Shown: positions 50,206 to 57,690 of the stretch, in pieces
Position numbering within the stretch: position 1 is the stretch's first letter
How the letters are laid out: each line of letters starts with the position of its first letter
Origin: Candidatus Schekmanbacteria bacterium
GTDB taxonomy: Bacteria > CSSED10-310 > JACPHN01
Direction of reading: 5' to 3'
Assembly (NCBI GenBank): GCA_016188575.1
Contig: JACPHN010000061.1
Coordinates: forward strand, 62,001-126,000
DNA: 64,000 nucleotides
Translations under genes and position numbers: made by a program
Notes under the pieces: generated by a model
Database searches by the model: none
Seen by the model: the letters and a program-made list of their open reading frames with translations, nothing else
What the model was told of the DNA's origin: nothing

Positions 50206-52874
50206 GGCACGCTCCTCTGATTCGCGATGGCGACCCCATCGAGCCGCGCCCGCATCGCCACGTCGCGATAGTTGCGTGGCCATACGGGATGAATGTGATA
50301 TCCGTGCTTCCCCTGCACATAGGGCTGGGTCGGCTCGTTCTCGACGGAATGGTACTGAAAGACCCAGTACGCCTCGTCTACGACGATGCGCTCGGCCTCC
50401 TGATAAAGCCGCATGCGGGTCTCATGGTCGAGCTCGCGCGCGGCGCGGTCGAGCAGGTCGTTGAGCACCGGATTGTCCACATAGGTGTCGTTGCTCGAGT
50501 TCTCGTCCGCGATGTAGCGACCGTGGAACTTCGTCTCCAGAAAGTTGCTCGGATCCGGATAGTCTTGAATCCACGCGGTGTAGGCGTATTGCACCGTTTT
50601 CGGCCGGCCGACAGCCGACAGGTAGGCGGGGAAAGTGACCGGCTTGAGGTCGACGCGCACGCCCACGGCAGCAAGGTCGGCCTGGATTGCCTGTGCCGTC
50701 TGGCTGCTGGCTTCGTCGTTCAGATGCCAGTATTCGACCGGCACATCGATCCCGTGCGCGTAGCCGGCCTGCGCGAGGAGCTCGCGCGCCTTCGCGGGAT
50801 CGTAGCCGTAACCCTTCAGGCCGGCATTGAAGCCCGGAACGACCGGCGGGATCACCCCGTTGGCGATGACGGCGCGCCCATTGCGGAGCTTCAGCAGCTT
50901 TTCCTTGTTCACCGCCCAGTTGAATGCCTGGCGCACGAGCTTGTTGTCGAAAGGCGGCATGCGTGTGTTGAGCAGGTCCGCGAAGACGTCGGCCGCCGGA
51001 CGCGTGACCATGGCATCGGACCACTCCGGTGCCGTCTTCATGAAGAGATAGTCCGGTGAGGTGATCCGGTACAGAGTGTCGTATTCCCCCTGCTGAAAAC
51101 GCAGGAAGGAGAGCTCGCGCGAGACGTTTTCGTCGGCCACCACACCGTCGAGGTAGGGCAGCCTTGGATCCCAGTATTGATCGAAACGCTCGAAGCTGAT
51201 GTGCTGACCTTGCTTCCATTCCTTGAGGCGGAAGGGGCCGGTGCCGACGGGGTGCTGCGTGAAGGATTCGCCCCAGCGCTCGACCTCTTCGCGCGGTACG
51301 GCCGCTCCGAAGGGCATGGCGATGATGTTCAGGAAGACGGGGCGCGGCTCCTGCAAATGAAAGATGATCGTCAGCGGGTCGGGGACCTCGATGCCGGATG
51401 CCTCTTGCTGCTCGCCTTTCATGACCGCCTCGGCACCGACGACGACCTCGTAGAAGGGCGCCCCGGGTGAGCCCGTCTGCGGTTTGAGGAGCCGCTCGAT
51501 GCTATATTTGTAGTCCGCGGCCGTGCACGGTCTGCCGTTGTGGAAGCGGACATTGTCGCGGAGGTGAAACGTGTACGTCAGCCCGTCGGCGGAAACCTCC
51601 CAGCGCGTCGCCACTCCGGGAATGAGATTGGCATCCTCGTCGTAGTCGATCAGGGCGTTGTAGAGCAGTCGTTCCGCCATTGCCGATTCGGCGTCGTAGG
51701 CGATCGCCGGGTCCAGGCTGCGGAGCGAGTCGTTAATCGAGGTCCGCAGCACGCCCCCGTACAGCGGCTCGTCCGTAGGCGTGGGACGGATCGGCCGGTA
51801 GTAGGTGTCACTGCCCAGGGCAGATCCGAGCGCGATGGCCACGAGCGTCGCCGGCGCCAGCCACAACCACCGCAGCACCGGCAACGAAATCGTCTCACCG
51901 ACGCGATATTCCCGTGGATCCATCACATCGCGTAGGCCGTCGCCCAGCAGGTTGAAGCCGAGCACCACGAACACGATGCACAGCCCCGGCCAGATGACCA
52001 GCCACGGCGCGTTGCGAAAGTAGGGCTGCCCCTCCTGGATCATGTTGCCCCAGGACGGGATCGGCTGCGGCACGCCCAGCCCGAGATACGACAGAGTTGA
52101 TTCCGCCAGAATCGCTCCGGCGACGCCCATCGTGGCAATCACGGTAAGCGGCCCGATGACGTTTGGCAGCACGTGCCGGACAATGATGTACGAAGAATGT
52201 GCGCCGAGCGCGCGCGCTGCCTCGACGAACTCCTTCTCTCGCAAGGCGAGCGTCTTACCCCGCACCACGCGAGCCGACGTGGTCCAGCCGAGCAGGCCGA
52301 TCGCGAGCAAAACGACGAAGCTCGGCACGAGATTGCCAACAGACTCATGGACGCTGTGGGTCAGCGTCACCCGCAATCGGCTCAGCGCCTGCGTGATGGC
52401 GTCGTTCTGGCGTAGCACCGTGGAGAGCGCAATGACGAAGAGGAGATACGGAAAGGAGAGCACGAAATCCGTGAATCGCTGTAGAATGGCGTCGACGCGT
52501 CCCCCGAAGTAGCCGCTGACAATGCCGATTGTGAGCCCGATCACCACGGAGATCAGCGTGGCCGCCAGGCCCACGACGAGGCTGATCTGGCTTCCCCAGA
52601 GCAGGCGCGAAAGCACGCTTCGCCCCATGCGGTCCGCTCCCAGCGTCAGCCTGCCGGTGTAATGCCGGCCATCCGCCAGCGTCTCATCGACCTGCGTTCC
52701 CGGAGGTGCCGGCGCTCCGAGCTCGGTCAAACCGCTGGAAATGAGCTGAGCGTCGTACGGGATGGGCGCGAGCACGGGTGCCGCCATGCTCACGGCGCAG
52801 ATAACCACCGTCAAGATGAGCCCCACCAGCGCCATACGATTACGGCGGAACTGCCGCCACATTCGGTTTTCCAT
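50202..52874 (-). CDS. DppC-like permease fused to a family-5 solute-binding protein
   Basis: An 890-residue protein. Residues 1-330 are a DppC permease (RRNRMALVGLILTVVIC, GADRMGRSVLSRLLWGSQIS, EKEFVEAARALGAHSSYIIVRHVLPN). A further hydrophobic helix (about 340-360, LRWLWLAPATLVAIALGSALG) leads to a complete SBP_bac_5 domain (YGGVLRTSINDSLRSLDPAI, DGLTYTFHLRDNVRFHNGRPCTA, HPVGTGPFRLKEWKQGQ, AWIQDYPDPSNFLETKF). The binding domain is thus tethered to the channel on the periplasmic side. The ATG at 52874 follows GGAGAAAG; a GTG at 52892 is also possible. No frameshift separates the two parts. Confidence 0.88.
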   Translation of the reverse strand: MENRMWRQFRRNRMALVGLILTVVICAVSMAAPVLAPIPYDAQLISSGLTELGAPAPPGTQVDETLADGRHYTGRLTLGADRMGRSVLSRLLWGSQISLVVGLAATLISVVIGLTIGIVSGYFGGRVDAILQRFTDFVLSFPYLLFVIALSTVLRQNDAITQALSRLRVTLTHSVHESVGNLVPSFVVLLAIGLLGWTTSARVVRGKTLALREKEFVEAARALGAHSSYIIVRHVLPNVIGPLTVIATMGVAGAILAESTLSYLGLGVPQPIPSWGNMIQEGQPYFRNAPWLVIWPGLCIVFVVLGFNLLGDGLRDVMDPREYRVGETISLPVLRWLWLAPATLVAIALGSALGSDTYYRPIRPTPTDEPLYGGVLRTSINDSLRSLDPAIAYDAESAMAERLLYNALIDYDEDANLIPGVATRWEVSADGLTYTFHLRDNVRFHNGRPCTAADYKYSIERLLKPQTGSPGAPFYEVVVGAEAVMKGEQQEASGIEVPDPLTIIFHLQEPRPVFLNIIAMPFGAAVPREEVERWGESFTQHPVGTGPFRLKEWKQGQHISFERFDQYWDPRLPYLDGVVADENVSRELSFLRFQQGEYDTLYRITSPDYLFMKTAPEWSDAMVTRPAADVFADLLNTRMPPFDNKLVRQAFNWAVNKEKLLKLRNGRAVIANGVIPPVVPGFNAGLKGYGYDPAKARELLAQAGYAHGIDVPVEYWHLNDEASSQTAQAIQADLAAVGVRVDLKPVTFPAYLSAVGRPKTVQYAYTAWIQDYPDPSNFLETKFHGRYIADENSSNDTYVDNPVLNDLLDRAARELDHETRMRLYQEAERIVVDEAYWVFQYHSVENEPTQPYVQGKHGYHIHPVWPRNYRDVAMRARLDGVAIANQRSVP

Positions 52875-53000
52875 TTCTTTCTCCGCTACCACCAGTTGCC
52901 GCGCGCCTTCATGCTAGTCCAATGCGCGCTGCCGTCAAGAGCATCGGGCGCTCGCGGCTCGAGCCGCATCTGCTTCCCGTCGTCGCCGCGCCGCGACGAC

Positions 53001-54089
53001 CTAGCGGCGCAGCGTCAGGAAACCCGCATCGATTTCCAGGTAGGCGCTCTTGAGCATGCACACCATCGGCAAGGCGATCAGCATGCCCATCACGCCGAGG
53101 ACTTTCCCGCCGGCGATGATCGTGAGAATGACCGTGAGCGGATGAAGGTCGACGATACGCGCCACCACCAGCGGGACGATGAAGACCATGTCGACGACTT
53201 GGGCGACGAAGTAGACGGCAGACCCGAACCATGCCGCGTCGGGTGTATCCATCACGAATACCGCGACAAGGATGCCGGGAACGGCGCCGATCAGCGGGCC
53301 GATGTACGGGATGAGGTTCATGACCGCCGCAAAGGCGGCGAGAAGCGCGGCGAAGTCAATGGACACGGCGCTCAGGCCGATCCACAGGAGCAGCCCGACG
53401 ACCACGCTCTGTGCGAGCTTGGCGCGGATAAAAGATCCGAGCTGCGTATTGATGCGATGAATGAGCGCCAGCGACGGCTCGAAATAGCGATTGGGCACCA
53501 TTTGCAGCATCGACCGCTGGAACATCGCGGCATCTTTCAGGAGGAAGAAGGCCGTGAGCGGGACGAGGACCAGGATAAGCAGCACCGACGAGGCCACCGA
53601 AAAGGACCCGGCCAGGATCGGTCCGGCTATTTCCGAAAAGGACAGGGACTGCAGCCCGAGGTCGAGATCCGCCATCCATGGAAACCGATCCGCGATGCTC
53701 CAGCGCCACTCCCCGATGCTGCGCTCGACCGCATCCTGAAGCCGCGGCAAAGCCGCCTTCAGCTCCATCGCCTGTTGGACCACCGCGGGAGCCGCCACGC
53801 TGCCGATCACCGCGCAGCCGACGCCGAGGACAGCATAAAGGACAAGAATCGCGACGGCTCGCGAATACCCCCGCCGCTCCAGCCGCGCCACCGCCGGGTT
53901 GAGCACGTAGGCGACGACGATCGCCAGTAACGCGTTGCTCAGCATTCCTGGAACGCTAAAGAGGATCACGCCGACCGCGGCGAGGGCCGCGAGCAATGCG
54001 GCCACGCGCAGCCTGGAGCGGGTTTGCGCCGCCGGCGGCTGGCGCTGCGCGGCGCTCGTAGCACGCGATCGTTTCAGGTCGGCCATCAT
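53001..54089 (-). CDS. AI-2E-family transporter (YdiK/PerM-like)
   Basis: A 362-residue integral membrane protein with about seven helices. SNALLAIVVAYVLNPAV, FLLKDAAMFQRS, IRAKLAQSVVVGLLLWIGL, AAFAAVMNLIPYIGPLIGAVP and the C-terminal VLGVMGMLIALPMVCMLK are family motifs. Members have been linked to autoinducer or ion transport; the substrate is unknown. Two tandem ATG codons occur at the start. The 3' end is about 125 bp from the fusion permease gene on the same strand. Confidence 0.85.
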   Translation of the reverse strand: MMADLKRSRATSAAQRQPPAAQTRSRLRVAALLAALAAVGVILFSVPGMLSNALLAIVVAYVLNPAVARLERRGYSRAVAILVLYAVLGVGCAVIGSVAAPAVVQQAMELKAALPRLQDAVERSIGEWRWSIADRFPWMADLDLGLQSLSFSEIAGPILAGSFSVASSVLLILVLVPLTAFFLLKDAAMFQRSMLQMVPNRYFEPSLALIHRINTQLGSFIRAKLAQSVVVGLLLWIGLSAVSIDFAALLAAFAAVMNLIPYIGPLIGAVPGILVAVFVMDTPDAAWFGSAVYFVAQVVDMVFIVPLVVARIVDLHPLTVILTIIAGGKVLGVMGMLIALPMVCMLKSAYLEIDAGFLTLRR

Positions 54090-54131
54090 CCGGCGGGCAC
54101 CCGTGGCGATTCAGAGCGCGCCGGCATCGGA

Positions 54132-54692
54132 CTACGTTCCTGTAGCTTGGGAGCAGGCATTGGATCCCTTGTCATTTGGCGCGGCCTGTTGCTCGTCGTC
54201 CTCGGCGCCGGCGCACAGGCGCTGTGCCAGCACGCTGGCGATTGCCATCGCGATCTTCACGCCGGCGTGCGGTTTGCGATCAATGAGCTCGAGCAGATCC
54301 GGTTTGAAGAAGCCGATGAGCTGCGTCGGTCGCGCCGCAAGCGCGGTCGCGGATCGCTTTGCATGGTCCTCGACGAGAGCGACTTCCCCGAAGAAGTCGC
54401 CGACCTCGAGCAACGCGACTTCCCTGACCTCGTCTTCCTGGTCCAGGACGATGCGCACCGCGCCTTCGTGGATGACGTACAATCCCAAACCGCGCTCACC
54501 TGTCCGGAAAACGGTCTCGCCGGCGGCATAGTGGCGCAGGTGTACAATACGCTCTACCAAAGAGAGCTCGAGACGCGACAGATCGCGAAAAAGAACCGTT
54601 CCCTGCAGCGTGTCGCGGATGGTTTTCGCTCTGAAACGGCGATCCATGCTGCGGTAGATCGTCAACGCTTTCAGGTATTCCGCAATCGACAC
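54132..54692 (-). CDS. Cyclic-nucleotide-binding (CNB) domain protein
   Basis: A 186-residue protein with an N-terminal helical part (1-35) and a CNB domain: LFRDLSRLELSLVERIV, YAAGETVFRTGERGLGLYVI, EVGDFFGEVALVEDHAKRSATA (the phosphate-binding cassette, with RSATA). There is no HTH, so it is not a CRP-type regulator; it may be a stand-alone cNMP sensor or use partners. It precedes the AI-2E transporter gene by 42 bp on the same strand. Confidence 0.8.
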   Translation of the reverse strand: MSIAEYLKALTIYRSMDRRFRAKTIRDTLQGTVLFRDLSRLELSLVERIVHLRHYAAGETVFRTGERGLGLYVIHEGAVRIVLDQEDEVREVALLEVGDFFGEVALVEDHAKRSATALAARPTQLIGFFKPDLLELIDRKPHAGVKIAMAIASVLAQRLCAGAEDDEQQAAPNDKGSNACSQATGT

Positions 54693-54881
54693 GTCGCTGG
54701 TTTCCAGGGAATGCGCCGGCCGGCCTCGCCAGGCGCTTGCCGGTATCGTATGATCGTTGGTTCGCAGGCGTCAACTGCGGGCGGCACTTTCGCCCCGGCG
54801 CCGGTGATGGTAGGCTCGGCTCCGCGCTTTTTTCGGCCGCCGTGTGGTGGCTGGACGGCTCGTTGCCCTTGGCGAGAAAGC

Positions 54882-55799
54882 ATGACCGAGAACCTTCCGG
54901 AGCTCCGCATCGGAATCGATCTCGGCGGTACAAAAATCGAGGCCTTGGCGCTCGACGGCGGAGGCCGCGAGCGGTATCGGCGCCGAGTGCCGACGCCGCG
55001 GCACGACTACGACGGCACCGTGGCCGCGATCGCCGAGCTCGTTGGCGAAATCGAGCACCACGTGGGCGCGGCCGGAACGGTGGGCGTCGGCATCCCGGGT
55101 GCGATGTCCGCGGCGACGGGCCGGATCAAGAACGCCAACTCGACATGGCTGATTGGCCGCGACCTGGCGGGCGACCTCGCGAAACTCCTCGACCGTCCCG
55201 TGCGGCTCGCCAACGACGCCAACTGTTTGGCGCTGTCCGAAGCGATCGACGGGGCCGGCGCCGGTGCCGAGGTGGTGTTCGGGGTCATCCTGGGGACCGG
55301 GGTCGGCGGCGGTATCGTGGTCCACAACCGGGTGCTCGCGGGAGCCAACGCCATCGCCGGGGAGTGGGGCCACAATCCTCTGCCCTGGCCGAAACCAGAC
55401 GAGATCCCCGGGCCGAGCTGTTATTGCGGGCAGCGAGGTTGTATCGAGACCTTTCTGTCAGGGCCTGGCATGGCCGCCGACTACTCGGTGCTCACGGGCA
55501 GCGACAAGACGGCACTCGAGATCAGCCGCGCTGCGACTGCCGGTGACGCCGCCGCGCAGGCTTGCATCGAGCGCTACGCGGAGCGCCTGGCGCGCGCCCT
55601 GGCCAGTATCGTCAACGTTCTCGATCCCGATGTCATCGTGCTCGGAGGTGGAGTCTCCAGGGTGGCGGGGCTGTACGGCCAGGTTCCCAGGCACTGGGGT
55701 CGCTACGTGTTTTCCGACACCATCGCGACGGTCCTGCGCCCCGCGGCACACGGCGACGCGAGCGGAACGCGTGGAGCCGCCTGGCTCTGGCAGCGCTGA
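54882..55799 (+). CDS. ROK-family sugar kinase
   Basis: A 305-residue ROK kinase. IGIDLGGTKIEALAL (phosphate 1), VGIPGAMSAATGRI, LANDANCLALSEA (catalytic Asp), VILGTGVGGGIVV, GEWGHNPLPW and the zinc motif CYCGQRGCIETF followed by VIVLGGGVS fit N-acetylglucosamine/fructose kinase-type members. It phosphorylates a hexose with ATP. The open frame runs back to 54024 but only from the ATG at 54882 does it match the family. The IscB element begins 120 bp downstream. Confidence 0.88.
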   Translation: MTENLPELRIGIDLGGTKIEALALDGGGRERYRRRVPTPRHDYDGTVAAIAELVGEIEHHVGAAGTVGVGIPGAMSAATGRIKNANSTWLIGRDLAGDLAKLLDRPVRLANDANCLALSEAIDGAGAGAEVVFGVILGTGVGGGIVVHNRVLAGANAIAGEWGHNPLPWPKPDEIPGPSCYCGQRGCIETFLSGPGMAADYSVLTGSDKTALEISRAATAGDAAAQACIERYAERLARALASIVNVLDPDVIVLGGGVSRVAGLYGQVPRHWGRYVFSDTIATVLRPAAHGDASGTRGAAWLWQR

Positions 55800-55840
55800 T
55801 CGCGCGGCGCGAATCCTGGGCAAGAACCAGCCAGGGATGA

Positions 55841-55869
55841 TTGACAACGGCGGCTCTCGGGGGAATAGT
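55841..55869 (+). promoter_or_regulatory. Candidate promoter outside the IscB element
   Basis: TTGACA (55841-55846) and AATAGT (55864-55869) are separated by 17 bp. Transcription would start near 55876, read through the flank (about 55900-55920, the presumed guide position) and into the structured region upstream of iscB. If real, it lets host flanking DNA drive the guide RNA. Confidence 0.45.
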
Positions 55870-55920
55870 GCCGCGTAGATGGAGATCGCCCGCGTGGCCC
55901 GCCCCGAGAAGAAGCGACCG

Positions 55921-56244
55921 TCAACTACCCCGGCCTGAAGGCCGGAGCTTGCTCCGGAGGAAGGTCGCAAGTCGCAAGGCTTGCATTTTGACCAGACCAA
56001 GTTGTTGAGATTGGCAATCGTTGAAACAGATGCGTTGGGCAGAAAGCAGAAGTAACACTCCGAGGTGCTTCCTCAGCCTCGGATACTGCAAGTGCGCGTT
56101 GCAGACAAGTCGTAGGGTCGACACGAAACGGATGTGCACAGAGGGCTGCTGTTCAACAGGGTCGAGGGGAGACCGTCGAGCAAGCCAGCTTGGCGGCGTC
56201 ACAAGCCCTTTACGGGGACCTCTTCGGAGGTATTGGAGGTCACG
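55921..56244 (+). ncRNA. Candidate omega-RNA upstream of iscB
   Basis: The 324 bp before the iscB ATG hold no protein but many hairpins: CCGGCCTGAAGGCCGG (55930-55945) overlapping CCGGAGCTTGCTCCGG (55942-55957); a TCCGAGG/CCTCGGA stem (56059-56083); CTGCAA/TTGCAG (56086-56104); GCCAGCTTGGC (about 56185); and ACCTC-TTCG-GAGGT (56218-56231) just before the ribosome-binding site. In known IscB loci the omega-RNA is encoded directly upstream of the gene and its guide is read from the sequence flanking the element's left end, here probably about 55900-55920. The start of the conserved part (TCAACTACCCCGGCC) is taken as the left end; exact ends are inferred. Confidence 0.6.
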
Positions 56245-57690
56245 ATGGTTTTCGCGCTAGACAAGCGCCAACGGCCGCTGATGCCGTGCACGGAGAAGCG
56301 AGCGCGCAAGCTGCTTGCGGGAGGCCGCGCGCGGGTGCATCGCCTGCATCCCTTCACCATCCGCCTGGTCGATCGCGTCCTCGAGGACAGTGTGGTCGCA
56401 CCGGTGCGCCTGAAACTCGATCCGGGTGCCAAGACGACCGGTGTCGCGATCGTCCGCGACGGAAGAAGTGCCGAGTTTCGAGTGCTGAGCACTGAGAAAG
56501 GCCAAGGCCAAGAGGAAGACCCGCGTCTTTCTTCTTCTTCACTCAGCACTCGGGACTCAGCACTCAGCACTTGCATCGTCCTCCACCTGGCCGAGATCGA
56601 GCATCGCGGTGAAACAGTACGCAAGCACATCGAGCAGCGGAGCAACTATCGGCGGCGCCGGCGATCCGTCAACTTGCGCTATCGAGCTCCGCGGTTCGAC
56701 AACCGACGACGGTGCGAGGGATGGTTGCCACCAAGTCTTCGCTGCCGGCTCGACAACGTGCTCGCTTGGGTCGGCCGCTATCGAAAACTCTGCCCGATCG
56801 GCGCCGTGTCCGTCGAGACCGTGCGGTTCGATACGCAGGCGATGCAGAACCCCGAAATCGCTGGTATCGAGTACCAGCAGGGCGAGCTCGCTGGCTATGA
56901 GCTTCGGGAGCACACATGCTTGCTGGAGAAGTGGGGCCGACATTGTGCCTACTGCGGCGCCGAGAATGTGCCGCTACAAATCGAGCACATCGTGCCCAAG
57001 GCGGGCGGCGGCAGCGACCGCGCGAACAACCTCACCCTGGCGTGCCGGTCGTGCAACGAGCGCAAGGGTCGTCTGGACGTACGGGAGTTTCTTGGGAGCG
57101 ACAGCAATCGACTCGCGCTTGTTCAGGCGAACGCCAAGGCGCCGCTGGCTGCCGCGGCCGCGGTCAATGTTACACGCCGAGTCCTCTGGCAGGCGCTCGA
57201 AAACACGGGGCTGGACCTCGAGGTCAGTAGCGGCGGTCGAACCAAGTGGAATCGCTCGCGGTTCGGCATTCCGAAGACGCATGCCCTCGATGTCGCCTGC
57301 GTAGGGGTGGTCGAACGCGTGGCAGGCTGGCAAAAACCCGTGCTTGCCATGAAGGCCTGTGGCCGCGGCAGTTACCAGCGAACACGTGTCGACAAGTTCG
57401 GCTTCCCGCGCGGCTATTTGATGCGGCAAAAGCGCGTCCACGGTTTTGCAACCGGCGATTTGGTTCGTGCGATAGTGCCACGAGGCAAGAAAGCCGGCAT
57501 GTACGTAGGGCGCGTCGCCGTAAGGGCCTCGGGTAGCTTCAACGTCCAGACAGACGCGGGTACCGTTCAAGGCGTTTCGCACAAACACTGTCGTCTGCTC
57601 CAGCGAGCGGATGGCTACACCTACAGCCAGAGAAAGAGGCGCTTCCTCCACCGGCTGAACCCGGTGGTTTCCGCGCCGGAGATCGGATGA
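56245..57690 (+). CDS. iscB: IscB, RuvC/HNH RNA-guided nuclease
   Basis: A 481-residue IscB. Order: PLMP domain (RPLMPCTEKRARKLLAGGRA, residues 10-29), RuvC-I (LKLDPGAKTTG, Asp 59), Arg-rich bridge helix (NYRRRRRSVNLRYRAPRF, 134-151), RuvC-II (AVSVETVRFDTQ, Glu 191), HNH (CAYCG...QIEHIVPKAGG...CRSC, His 248, Cys 234/237/267/270) and RuvC-III (THALDV, His 346/Asp 349), then a C-terminal domain. All expected nuclease residues are kept. A 33-residue or so segment between RuvC-I and the bridge (about 77-110) is a repeat-derived insertion. Start: ATG 56245 after GGAGGT; an open frame further upstream runs through the omega-RNA and is rejected. No TnpA is near, so it is non-autonomous or domesticated. 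The stop overlaps the gshA start. Confidence 0.92.
   Translation: MVFALDKRQRPLMPCTEKRARKLLAGGRARVHRLHPFTIRLVDRVLEDSVVAPVRLKLDPGAKTTGVAIVRDGRSAEFRVLSTEKGQGQEEDPRLSSSSLSTRDSALSTCIVLHLAEIEHRGETVRKHIEQRSNYRRRRRSVNLRYRAPRFDNRRRCEGWLPPSLRCRLDNVLAWVGRYRKLCPIGAVSVETVRFDTQAMQNPEIAGIEYQQGELAGYELREHTCLLEKWGRHCAYCGAENVPLQIEHIVPKAGGGSDRANNLTLACRSCNERKGRLDVREFLGSDSNRLALVQANAKAPLAAAAAVNVTRRVLWQALENTGLDLEVSSGGRTKWNRSRFGIPKTHALDVACVGVVERVAGWQKPVLAMKACGRGSYQRTRVDKFGFPRGYLMRQKRVHGFATGDLVRAIVPRGKKAGMYVGRVAVRASGSFNVQTDAGTVQGVSHKHCRLLQRADGYTYSQRKRRFLHRLNPVVSAPEIG
56480..56572. repeat. Short palindromic repeat inserted in frame in iscB
   Basis: GAGTGCTGAG (56480-56489) is the inverse of CTCAGCACTC, which occurs at 56542-56551 and again at 56556-56565, so the segment can fold on itself. 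It encodes a Ser-rich stretch (LSTEKGQGQEEDP and SSSSLSTRDSALST) absent from my recollection of other IscB proteins. The length of about 99 bp preserves the frame. Confidence 0.65.
57648..57667 (+). other. Hairpin at the 3' end of iscB, candidate right end of the element
   Basis: CCACCGG (57648-57654) pairs with CCGGTGG (57661-57667) across a 6-base loop inside the last codons of iscB. IS200/IS605-type elements end in subterminal hairpins, so this may mark the right end; if so the element ends within a few tens of bases of the iscB stop, that is, at or inside the gshA start. Confidence 0.4.

Noticed and set aside
54024-54881. N-terminal extension of the ROK kinase frame
   Set aside because: It overlaps the cNMP-binding gene on the other strand and does not match the family before the ATG at 54882.
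56134-56244. 37-residue N-terminal extension of IscB
   Set aside because: It passes through the hairpins of the candidate omega-RNA, lacks a ribosome-binding site and precedes the usual IscB opening MVFALDK.
56660-56710. Possible tRNA T-arm (GGTTCGA) inside iscB
   Set aside because: No acceptor stem or anticodon arm can be formed around it.
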